DNA of 16,679 nt from Chloroflexota bacterium (GTDB lineage Bacteria > Chloroflexota > Dehalococcoidia > GIF9 > AB-539-J10): contig CP070793.1 of assembly GCA_020346965.1 (NCBI GenBank), positions 13,398 through 30,076 on the forward strand. Reading direction: 5' to 3'. Of the stretch, positions 7,844-14,482 are shown piece by piece. The notes below the pieces were generated by a model, which searched no databases, was not told the origin of the DNA, and worked only from the letters and a program-made list of their open reading frames with translations. Both the position numbers and the translations under genes were made by a program. Each line of letters starts with the position of its first letter. Position 1 is the stretch's first letter.

Positions 7844-9046
7844 ATGGCAGATAAAGTGATATTGGCTTACAGTGGCGGTCTGGATACATCCGTAGCCATA
7901 AAATGGCTTGAGCAAAAATATGGACTGAACGTCATCACCCTTACCGTGGATGTCGGCAATGTCCCCGACCTAGAAGCCATCAGACAAAAAGCCCTAAAAG
8001 TCGGAGCCATAAAGGCGCTCGTTATCGATGCTAAAGAAACCTTCGTGAAGTCGTATGTCTTCCCAGCCATCCAGGCAGATGCCGTTTACGAAGGACAGTA
8101 TCCCTTATCCACTGCCCTAGCACGTCCACTCATCGTCCGTCTTCTAGTCGAAACAGCTAAAAAGGAAAAGGCAAAAATGATTGCCCACGGTTGCACGAGC
8201 AAGGGCAATGACCAGGTGAGAATGGATGTCGGCATATCCACTCTAGCTCCCGAATTAAAGATCATAGCCCCGGCTCGGGAATGGAAGATGACCCGGGAGC
8301 AGACAATTAAATATGCCCAAGCTCACAATATTCCCATCCCTGTTACCAAGGCCAGCCCATATTCCATCGACGAGAACTTATGGGGCCGTGGCATCGAATG
8401 CGGTGTCCTTGAACATACCTGGAACGAACCGCCCGAGGATATTTTCCTGTGGACAAGGCCACTGGAAAAAACGCCGGCCCGCCCCGCCTATCTGGAAATT
8501 GGGTTTGACAAAGGTATACCTGTGAGCCTTAGCAACCGAAATATAGCCCCTCTTGCGATTGTCCGGAAGGTTCACGAACTGGCTGGCAGGCATGGCATAG
8601 GCCGGGTTGACCACGTCGAAAACAGACTGGTGGGCATAAAATCCAGAGAGATTTATGAGGTGCCGGCTGCCGCAGTCCTGTTGCAGGCTCACCAAGCCCT
8701 AGAATATCTGGTGCTGACCAAAGAGCAACTTCGCTTCAAGGCCAGGGTTGCCGCAGAGTATGCCGACCTCATCTACAACGGGTTGTGGTTCACGAGTATG
8801 CGTCAGGACCTGGCTGCCTATGTTGAAAGCACACAAAGATACGTTACCGGCACAATAAGGGTTAAACTCTTCAAAGGCAATTGCCAGGTGGTGGGCAGAA
8901 AGTCGCCCTACTCCCTTTACGACTACGCGTTGGCTACCTACGACAAGGCCGACGTCTTCGACTGGAATACCTCCCCGGGATTCATCTATATCTGGGGCTT
9001 ACCAGCAAGGACACAGTCCAGGGTACAGCCAGAATCGCGCGAATAG
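7844..9046 (+). CDS. argG: Argininosuccinate synthase (ArgG)
   Basis: ArgG joins citrulline and aspartate using ATP, the penultimate arginine step. The 400-residue protein has the PP-loop AYSGGLDTS at 8-16, YEGQYPLSTALARP at 82-95, AHGCTSKGNDQVR at 114-126 (Ser119 where Gly is usual), APAREW at 142-147, YSIDENLWGRGIE at 173-185 and LEHTWNEPPE at 189-198. The tail has SLYDYALATYD at 357-367 and GFIYIWGLP at 379-387. AAAGGAG at 7829-7835 lies 8 nt before the ATG. Unlike dnaE and argJ, it is clearly Shine-Dalgarno led. argH does not follow; instead the accessory GNAT module begins immediately downstream, and a diverged copy of the last ~90 nt of this gene occurs at 12307-12396. Confidence 0.97.
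   Translation: MADKVILAYSGGLDTSVAIKWLEQKYGLNVITLTVDVGNVPDLEAIRQKALKVGAIKALVIDAKETFVKSYVFPAIQADAVYEGQYPLSTALARPLIVRLLVETAKKEKAKMIAHGCTSKGNDQVRMDVGISTLAPELKIIAPAREWKMTREQTIKYAQAHNIPIPVTKASPYSIDENLWGRGIECGVLEHTWNEPPEDIFLWTRPLEKTPARPAYLEIGFDKGIPVSLSNRNIAPLAIVRKVHELAGRHGIGRVDHVENRLVGIKSREIYEVPAAAVLLQAHQALEYLVLTKEQLRFKARVAAEYADLIYNGLWFTSMRQDLAAYVESTQRYVTGTIRVKLFKGNCQVVGRKSPYSLYDYALATYDKADVFDWNTSPGFIYIWGLPARTQSRVQPESRE
8957..9046 (+). repeat. argG 3' end, left member of a direct repeat
   Basis: The last 90 nt of argG match 12307-12396 without gaps (offset 3350). Over 8971-9046, 59 of 76 positions agree by hand count; the longest exact run is 14 bp, at 8990-9003. The repeat frames the 3.3-kb GNAT module. 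Confidence 0.85.
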
Positions 9047-9141
9047 CCTGAAGCACTGCCCGCTGCAACAAACAGGGCACTATAGTAGGGCAGGGAATCC
9101 GCAGCAACTGCCAGAAAGGACATCCATCTCAAAACCTGCCA

Positions 9142-9171
9142 TTGACCTGTAATCGGCTGCCCTGCTAAACT
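9142..9171 (+). promoter_or_regulatory. Predicted promoter for the first GNAT gene
   Basis: TTGACC at 9142-9147 and TAAACT at 9166-9171 are separated by 18 nt, and TGC directly precedes the -10 hexamer, giving an extended -10. Transcription would start near 9178, about 28 nt before the ATG at 9206. This suggests the GNAT gene is transcribed separately from argG. Confidence 0.45.
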
Positions 9172-9205
9172 GCGCCAGCAAACTGACTGAGGAACCACAC
9201 CGGGC

Positions 9206-10117
9206 ATGAACACAAGCGTACGAAAATATGAACACGCCGCCGATTACGGCAAGGTGGGCCAGTTCCTAATTGATACTTACCGACCAGGCAATCAGCATGA
9301 TAACTGGTTACAAACGCGTTGGGAGTACATGCACTACCATCCCCTGTTCGACAGGAGCTTGGAGACGGCCTTCTCCGACACGGGAGTCTGGGAATCCAAT
9401 GGAGGTGTAGTCGGCGTCGCACACTTCGAGCATCGCCCCGGGCAAATCTTCTTCCAGGTCCATCCTGACTTCAGACACCTGAAGCCGGAGATGCTGGAAT
9501 ATGCCGAGAGATATCTAAGCGTTGGCGATTCTGACAGTAAACTGAAAATCGAGATTTGGGTCAATGATTTCGACGTAAAGTTCCAGTCAATCGTCCAGGA
9601 ACGTGGCTATCGTTTAGTAGAAGGTATCAAGGACTTCTGGTCAATCTTTGAGATACATAGCCCGTTCCCTGTCATCAAGCTGCCCGACGGGTTTCGGCTG
9701 CAGAGCCTTGCCGATGCGAATGACCTCAACAAGCTCCATCGGGTTTTGTGGAGAGGCTTCGACCACGCGGGAGAACCACCAGTCGATGAGCTTGCAGGTA
9801 GGGAGCGAATGCAATCGGCGCCCAACTACCGAAAGGACCTGAACATCGTGGCGGTAGCCCCGGACGGCAATTATGCCTCCTACTGCGGAATGTGGCAGGA
9901 CCACACCAACAGCATCGCTAATGTCGAGCCGGTCTGCACGGACCCCGATTATCGCCGCATGGGATTGGGCACAGCGGTAGTACTTGAAGGCATCAGACGT
10001 TGCGGCGCGGAGGGCGCGACAATTGCCACCGTGGGATCGGACCAACCATTCTATATATCGATGGGTTTCAAGAAACTCTTCGACATCGATCTCTGGGCAA
10101 GAGAGTGGGAAGTCTGA
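9206..10117 (+). CDS. Two-domain GNAT-family N-acetyltransferase
   Basis: This 303-residue protein is recognisable as a GNAT acetyl-CoA-dependent acetyltransferase. The C-terminal half (about 160-303) carries motif A, VEPVCTDPDYRRMGLGTAVV at 240-259, with the R-R-M-G-L-G acetyl-CoA pyrophosphate loop, then FYISMGFKK at 282-290. The N-terminal half (about 1-150), with WESNGGVVGVAHFEHRPG at 62-79 and a QERGYRLVEG segment, looks like a second, degenerate GNAT fold, so the protein is probably a tandem-GNAT type. Substrate is unknown. A GAGGA about 12 nt upstream is a weak, distant ribosome site. It is the first gene after argG and is convergent with the next GNAT gene (63 nt between stops). Confidence 0.8.
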   Translation: MNTSVRKYEHAADYGKVGQFLIDTYRPGNQHDNWLQTRWEYMHYHPLFDRSLETAFSDTGVWESNGGVVGVAHFEHRPGQIFFQVHPDFRHLKPEMLEYAERYLSVGDSDSKLKIEIWVNDFDVKFQSIVQERGYRLVEGIKDFWSIFEIHSPFPVIKLPDGFRLQSLADANDLNKLHRVLWRGFDHAGEPPVDELAGRERMQSAPNYRKDLNIVAVAPDGNYASYCGMWQDHTNSIANVEPVCTDPDYRRMGLGTAVVLEGIRRCGAEGATIATVGSDQPFYISMGFKKLFDIDLWAREWEV

Positions 10118-10172
10118 GCGAAGGGTAGATGTTATCTCTCACTCGCCTAGCGTAGGAATACCCGATCATGGG

Positions 10173-10191
10173 TCAATCGACTAGTGATTGA
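10173..10191. other. Small hairpin between convergent GNAT genes
   Basis: TCAATC at 10173-10178 pairs with GATTGA at 10186-10191 around a 7-nt loop, overlapping the stop codon of the minus-strand GNAT gene. It might act as a weak bidirectional terminator, but there is no strong T-run on either side. Confidence 0.25.
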
Positions 10192-10774
10192 GGTACTCCC
10201 TCTGCGAAAGAACGTACAGACAATCCCTGCTTCTCGATCCGCCCCCATTTCCTGCATCTCTCTGAACGTAGCCCTCTCGCCTGAAACCACACCGCTCAAG
10301 GAGCCGCAAACTCCGAATGTTATTCTCGTTACATTCGCTCTTTACGAGACAAGCACCGAGGTCCTCAAATAGCATCCCCAGTGCTACGTTAACAGCCTCA
10401 GAGATATATCCCTTCCCCTCATAGTGCACGTCGGCCACAAATCCGATTGTGAATTCCAGTAATTCCCGGTCAGTTCGTTCTACGTACACCTGCCCACACC
10501 ATTTGTTAGTAGCCTTCTCAAAGATGCCAATGAAGAAGTAATCGCCAGCCGTCCAATCCGCCGCCAATTCCCTGACAACTGTCTCTGCATGCTCTTCACT
10601 TTTCAGGTGCATCAGCACGTTGTCTGATTCGAATTCTGCCAGATGGTCACGATTACGCATGCCAGCAGCATAGTACATGGGGCCATCTCCTGCCTTATAA
10701 GCACGCAAGTACAGCCGTCCAGCTTCTGTATAAGTTGTTAGTATTCGCCCTTTACCCCTTTCCATATTTATCAC
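10181..10774 (-). CDS. RimJ/RimL-type GNAT acetyltransferase
   Basis: This 197-residue protein has the single GNAT domain of the RimJ/RimL group, whose members acetylate ribosomal protein N-termini, antibiotics or other amines. Key features are LYLRAYKAGD at 21-30 (first strand), FFIGIFEKATNKWCGQV at 80-96, FTIGFVADVHYEGKGYISEA at 108-127 (the E-G-K-G-Y-I-S-E-A acetyl-CoA loop) and NENNIRSLRLLERCGFRREG at 149-168, the usual N-x-x-S-x-x-L-L-E-x-x-G-F tail. The start is GTG at 10774 or ATG at 10765; neither has a clear Shine-Dalgarno. It lies 53 nt downstream of another minus-strand GNAT gene and may be cotranscribed with it. Specific substrate cannot be assigned. Confidence 0.85.
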   Translation of the reverse strand: MINMERGKGRILTTYTEAGRLYLRAYKAGDGPMYYAAGMRNRDHLAEFESDNVLMHLKSEEHAETVVRELAADWTAGDYFFIGIFEKATNKWCGQVYVERTDRELLEFTIGFVADVHYEGKGYISEAVNVALGMLFEDLGACLVKSECNENNIRSLRLLERCGFRREGYVQRDAGNGGGSRSRDCLYVLSQREYLNH

Positions 10775-10827
10775 ATTACCACGGTATTGACAGACTCGTG
10801 CTGCCAGATGTGACTTTTCGATCTGTT

Positions 10828-11790
10828 CTATATTGTATTATCGATGTACCTCATTGAGAAGTAGAGGTACGGTGTGAAGTGCCTGCGCCAGAAGTTCCCT
10901 CCAAAGTAATTGGCTGTCTCAAACTCGACGAACAACCGCTTGTATCTGTGCTCGATAGACCAGTTTATGGCACACTGCAAGAGAGACTTGCCTATGCCCT
11001 TTCCTCGAATATGCGGTTTGACAAAGGCATTCTTAACCTGGGCGGTACAGGTACCTCTGAGGAGAAATCCCTCTTTTAGTGTTCCTGAAGCGGATTCGCC
11101 TACACTCAGATATGCGCCTGCTTCACCGTTTTCATAGAACGCAAAATAAGTGCCTCCTTCCCGTATGGATGATTCCAAAATCGCCCTGCGTTCGCCTGCC
11201 TCCGTTTCCTTCCCAATGAAGATTGGAGAATTTGCGTAGTAGTGGCTATCCTCAATGCTGATATTGAGAAGCCTTTCTATATCAGGCTCCTCGGTAATAT
11301 CTGTGGTGTGCGCACCCTGAACCTCAGATAGATCCCTTAGTGCTTCGGCTATGATGGCACCGAACCCCAGTTGATAGAGCGATTCCCGGAGGACGGTATT
11401 GTGCGCGAAATGCCCTATGACATGCAAATGTATATGATCGCGAATCCATTCATTTGCTAGGCGCATATACATGATCTGGTATAGTTCACTCCTATCCGGC
11501 AGGATTGATGCGTGACAGTACTCCGGTACAAACATAGCTTGCTGTCCCTTAAACGAAAACCGATAACCCGAAAGCATGAACCCCAACACCTGATTATCCT
11601 TGAGGATAGCCACTCCGGGATTCGGCAGAAGCGGCTTGATAGCATTGCAAACACTATCCGCGTTGTCAACTGTTTCTGAGGGGAGCAATGGACTTGCTTC
11701 CTGCTCACGGCAATAGTCACAAACGAATAATTCGACCGCTGCTCTGAGGTGATCCGCCGTAAACGGCACTACTTGATAATCGCTACTCAT
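10828..11790 (-). CDS. Two-domain GNAT-family N-acetyltransferase
   Basis: This 320-residue protein has a GNAT-like N-terminal half (about 6-155, with GVAILKDNQVLGFMLSGY at 59-76 and LRESLYQLGFGA at 134-145) and a better conserved C-terminal GNAT domain. The latter has NAFVKPHIRGKGIGKSLLQ at 254-272, with the R-G-K-G-I-G acetyl-CoA loop, followed by VEFETANYFGGNFWRRHFTP at 288-307, the E-x-x-N-x-x-x-x-x-F-W-x-x-x-F-x-P ending common in this architecture. Start ATG at 11790 has no convincing Shine-Dalgarno. The substrate is unknown. It shares the tandem-domain layout with the plus-strand GNAT gene at 9206 but the two do not look like recent duplicates. Confidence 0.8.
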   Translation of the reverse strand: MSSDYQVVPFTADHLRAAVELFVCDYCREQEASPLLPSETVDNADSVCNAIKPLLPNPGVAILKDNQVLGFMLSGYRFSFKGQQAMFVPEYCHASILPDRSELYQIMYMRLANEWIRDHIHLHVIGHFAHNTVLRESLYQLGFGAIIAEALRDLSEVQGAHTTDITEEPDIERLLNISIEDSHYYANSPIFIGKETEAGERRAILESSIREGGTYFAFYENGEAGAYLSVGESASGTLKEGFLLRGTCTAQVKNAFVKPHIRGKGIGKSLLQCAINWSIEHRYKRLFVEFETANYFGGNFWRRHFTPYLYFSMRYIDNTI

Positions 11791-12306
11791 CTCACTAATG
11801 AATCCCCTGCCTCACGTAATAGTACAGTGGAACCGTCAAGCACACAAGTATGTAGGATCCTCTTTACCGTAGTGGGGCAAACATCGTCGTGATCGCTGGC
11901 TCGTCGACATAAATGATTTGGGGGCGCTATTCTCGCAGCCGAGCATGGTCTTCTCGTTCAGCGGTAGATTAAACAGATGTTAAATCCTCGTCATACATAA
12001 TTAATTTGCTCTGCCATATTCGCGCGCGATGTTAAGGGATGAACCAAGCTGTTGCCTGAGTTTGCTGTTGAAGATTGGTCAGCCCAAGACTCGCCGTAGC
12101 TCCGTACACGATAGATAGCCGCTCTTGCTATAGCCAATCGCTACTGCGCTAGGACATAGTTTCAGCGGCTGGAAGAGACATAAGCCGCCAGGAAATAACG
12201 CAAAGCATAGGTGACGAGTATGACGTACCCGCAAGGAAACCGGGAATCTCGCGACTCAGATACGACGAGCGATGAACAGCAAATCGTCAGCGTGCTCCAT
12301 AATTCC
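11791..12306. other. 516-nt stretch with no recognisable gene
   Basis: No frame on either strand gives a protein I recognise, and stops are frequent in all frames I read. A short open frame with a GTG start at 12211 runs into the argG-like remnant, but its first ~30 codons resemble nothing known to me. The stretch probably represents decayed sequence at the edge of the accessory module. Confidence 0.5.
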
Positions 12307-12396
12307 TTCGACCCTGGTGCCTCCCCGGTTTTCATCTACATCTGGGGCTTACCGACGAGGACCCAGGCCAACGTGCAGCCAGAGCCACCCGACTAA
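12307..12396 (+). pseudogene. argG 3'-end remnant (second copy of the argG terminus)
   Basis: The frame from TTCGAC at 12307 to the TAA at 12394-12396 encodes the last ~29 residues of an argininosuccinate synthase: SPVFIYIWGLPTRTQANVQP against SPGFIYIWGLPARTQSRVQP in the intact gene. Everything upstream of the FD residues is absent, so this cannot be a functional synthase. Between 8971-9046 and its counterpart I count 17 differences: 11 at third, 3 at first and 3 at second codon positions. That pattern arises under selection for protein function, so this copy comes from a different, formerly functional argG, rather than a recent local duplication that then decayed. Confidence 0.85.
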
Positions 12397-12471
12397 CCGT
12401 ATCCCGGGACATAATACTTGATTTGTAGTAGCCTCAATTAGTATGTGTATTCCCGGAATTCGCCGCTGAAT

Positions 12472-13131
12472 CTATTCCAGACTGAAAGGTGGATACTTGT
12501 CCGTTGTCAGCAAAAAGGCGTATGCAGATATTCTCAGCCCCCATCGATACACACTGACTACGAAATCGAATAAACCTTTGGGATAGCGCCCGGTGAATAG
12601 GATGGCAAACCACGCTATTACTATGCAAACGATGGCTGCAATCACCAAGCAGGCCAGAACAATATAGTGCGGGATAGCCAGAAACCACTTCACCAGTGGC
12701 AAACCGCGGCTAAGTTCTTTCGGGACGTCCGGATACGCGATCTCAATGTGAACCGACTGCTCTTCGTCAGTTGACGGGTATACATCTGTAAGCAGACCAA
12801 TATAAGAGCCAACACGCGCACTGAACTTGGTCAATGCTACATTCCAGTCAAACCACCACCTGGGGTATTTCTGCCGGAAAAGAATCATGAGTAAAGGTGC
12901 TAGAAACAAGATGCCTCCCGCAGCAAATAGCACGGTCCAACCACTTGGTAAATTCAAATCCAAACCCCCACTTACCAAAGCCGAAATAATAGCGATTGGA
13001 ATTACTGTGAAAATCCTGAAAAACGTGGTTAGCCGATTAAGGGCTCTGTCCGGGTAGTCGATTGTCAGAGTAACGGGATACGCAGGCGAGGCCGGTGGCG
13101 CTTCTGATGCTTTGGACTCTTTTTTTGCCAT
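12472..13131 (-). CDS. DUF4389-type membrane protein with internal duplication
   Basis: This 219-residue protein resembles the DUF4389 group of uncharacterised bacterial membrane proteins. It consists of two similar halves. The first (about 19-119) has VTLTIDYPDRALNRLTTFFR, hydrophobic segments near 36-56 and 64-85, then RQKYPRWWFDW and GLLTDVYPS. The second (about 128-219) has HIEIAYPDVPKELSRGLPLVK, a long hydrophobic stretch near 148-179, then TGRYPKGLFDF and FLLTTDKYPPFSLE. The first 18 residues are Lys/Ser/Ala/Pro rich and probably cytoplasmic; no signal peptide is seen. AAGGAGGT at 13142-13149 lies 10 nt before the ATG. No function is known to me. It lies 159 nt downstream of the radical SAM gene on the same strand, across an AT-rich gap with no assigned gene. 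Confidence 0.8.
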   Translation of the reverse strand: MAKKESKASEAPPASPAYPVTLTIDYPDRALNRLTTFFRIFTVIPIAIISALVSGGLDLNLPSGWTVLFAAGGILFLAPLLMILFRQKYPRWWFDWNVALTKFSARVGSYIGLLTDVYPSTDEEQSVHIEIAYPDVPKELSRGLPLVKWFLAIPHYIVLACLVIAAIVCIVIAWFAILFTGRYPKGLFDFVVSVYRWGLRISAYAFLLTTDKYPPFSLE

Positions 13132-13290
13132 TGCTATTGATACCTCCTTGAATGTTTTGGCTTATAATCTATTCGACCGATGCATGCTCATATAAATCAA
13201 TATTATATTAACTGCTAATTGAAAATATTTGCAAGTAGTATTCCGGTAATATGGTAATCAATTTGTAGCCGGCTTAATCGATATGTCGTC

Positions 13291-14280
13291 CTAAGAGCTT
13301 TCCGGTGAGAAAGGGTGATCTTTTCGTTCGAAATCAGGGAGATACTCCTCTGCTGCTCCCAATTCCTGCACCCAACCGTTTTCTATTCCCAAATCGCTTA
13401 TTAGCTTCAGAACAGTTTCATGCTCATTGACTGTAATCTTTCGAGAAAGCAGTAGGATTTGCGACGCCTTGTGCATCGGCATGTATTGAGACATTATGCT
13501 AATCGTCACCGTGGGAGAAAGCTCCTGCACAAGCCAGGTTAGCGATTCCTCACTGTTCGCGAGCCCGTTGGGCAGAATAAGATGTCGTACTATCAATCCT
13601 TTTTGTGCCAGGCCGGATTCATCTACTACCAGGTCTCCGACCTGTAGATACATCTCTTTAATAGCGTGACGAGCATGGGTCACATAATCGGCAGTATGCG
13701 AGAACTTCTTAGCCCTTCTATCGGAGGCATATCTCAAATCAGGCAAGTAGATGCTTATGACGCCGTCAAGCTCTTTCAGGGAAGCGATAGCATCATATCC
13801 ATTGCTATTGTAAACCAGCGGTACTCGCAGCCCCATGGGCACTGCCTCCACGACTGCCCGCAGGAGCTGGGGGACAAAGTGCGACGGCGAAACGAAATTT
13901 ATATTGTGGCAGCCCAGTTTATCCTGAAGGTAGATCATCTTTTCAGCCAGGGTGTGACTGTCCGTTTCATTCGATCTCTGCTTTTTCCAGTTCTGGCTGA
14001 TCTGGTAGTTCTGACAGTAAACGCATCTCATATTGCAGTTGCCAAAGAACACTGTCCCCGACCCTCTGCTTCCTGAAATAGCAGGTTCCTCACCGTGATG
14101 GGCACAGACAGCCGAGACTATGGGCAGACGTCCGGAATGACAATAGCCCAGCTCCTTTTGCAACCTATTAACCCGACACTCTCTGGGGCAGATATCACAG
14201 GAAGCCAGGCGAGACTCAAGTGCTTGCGCACGACGCTCCAATTCGCCAGAGCGATATAGCACGATGTATCCTGGTTCCAT
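13291..14280 (-). CDS. PflX-like radical SAM protein (pyruvate formate-lyase activase-related)
   Basis: This protein belongs to the radical SAM superfamily near the PflA/PflX group. Numbering from GTG at 14286 (331 residues), the SAM-binding cluster is FGNCNMRCVYCQNYQIS at 81-97, with the CxxxCxxC cysteines Cys84, Cys88 and Cys91. An N-terminal cysteine set (Cys30, Cys33, Cys37, Cys49 in SCDICPRECRVNR and GYC) is typical of this branch and could bind a second metal centre. Later matches are LVYNSNGYD at 157-165, ISIYLPDLRYA, EMYLQVGDL, GLIVRHLILPNG and SIMSQYMP. I list ATG at 14280 because AGGTG lies just upstream; the GTG six bases earlier is equally possible. The substrate is unknown, and no glycyl-radical enzyme is encoded in the window, so a PflA role is unsupported here. 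Confidence 0.88.
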   Translation of the reverse strand: MEPGYIVLYRSGELERRAQALESRLASCDICPRECRVNRLQKELGYCHSGRLPIVSAVCAHHGEEPAISGSRGSGTVFFGNCNMRCVYCQNYQISQNWKKQRSNETDSHTLAEKMIYLQDKLGCHNINFVSPSHFVPQLLRAVVEAVPMGLRVPLVYNSNGYDAIASLKELDGVISIYLPDLRYASDRRAKKFSHTADYVTHARHAIKEMYLQVGDLVVDESGLAQKGLIVRHLILPNGLANSEESLTWLVQELSPTVTISIMSQYMPMHKASQILLLSRKITVNEHETVLKLISDLGIENGWVQELGAAEEYLPDFERKDHPFSPESS

Positions 14281-14321
14281 AGACACCTAGAGCAAGTAAG
14301 GTGAACGTACGTCAACTTCAC

Positions 14322-14350
14322 ACTTTAGACGGATGACATAATGGTGTCAA
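14322..14350 (-). promoter_or_regulatory. Predicted promoter of the radical SAM gene
   Basis: On the minus strand a perfect -35 TTGACA (plus 14345-14350) is followed after 17 nt by TAAAGT (plus 14322-14327), a 4/6 match to the -10. Transcription would start near 14315, giving a leader of about 35 nt. Confidence 0.6.
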
Positions 14351-14368
14351 CTTTCTGCAAACAGAAAG
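14351..14368. promoter_or_regulatory. Perfect 7-bp hairpin abutting the radical SAM -35 box
   Basis: CTTTCTG at 14351-14357 and CAGAAAG at 14362-14368 are perfect inverted copies around a CAAA loop. They touch the -35 hexamer of the radical SAM promoter and lie between the two divergent promoters. This is a candidate operator; there is no transcript for which it would be a terminator. Confidence 0.4.
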
Positions 14369-14418
14369 GGGTATGCTGGGGGAATAATACCTAATTGCCA
14401 TATGCCCCCGGTATTTCA

Positions 14419-14448
14419 TTGACAGAAAATGGGAAATTGGCTCATAAT
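14419..14448 (+). promoter_or_regulatory. Predicted promoter of the AMP-binding ligase gene
   Basis: A perfect -35 TTGACA at 14419-14424 is followed after 18 nt by CATAAT at 14443-14448, a 5/6 -10 match. The start site would be near 14455, leaving a leader of about 28 nt that contains GGAGG at 14473-14477. Confidence 0.65.
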
Positions 14449-14482
14449 CCTAAATTAAATCCATCGACTCGCGGAGGAGAAA

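Noticed and set aside
9047..9100. CTGCCC/GGGCAG inverted repeat after argG as a terminator
   Set aside because: The stem is only 6 bp with a 26-nt loop and no T-run follows.
12211..12396. Intact 61-codon gene ending in the argG-like sequence
   Set aside because: Only the last ~29 codons resemble anything, and that is the extreme C-terminus of ArgG; no Shine-Dalgarno precedes it. It reads as a remnant fused by chance to upstream sequence.
8957..12396. A complete integrative element with attL/attR at argG
   Set aside because: No recombinase or excisionase is encoded between the repeats and the repeats share only about 78% identity, so a currently mobile element is not supported; only the historical scenario is kept as a finding.
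13666..14076. 136-codon plus-strand frame
   Set aside because: Antisense to the conserved core of the radical SAM protein, including its CxxxCxxC site.
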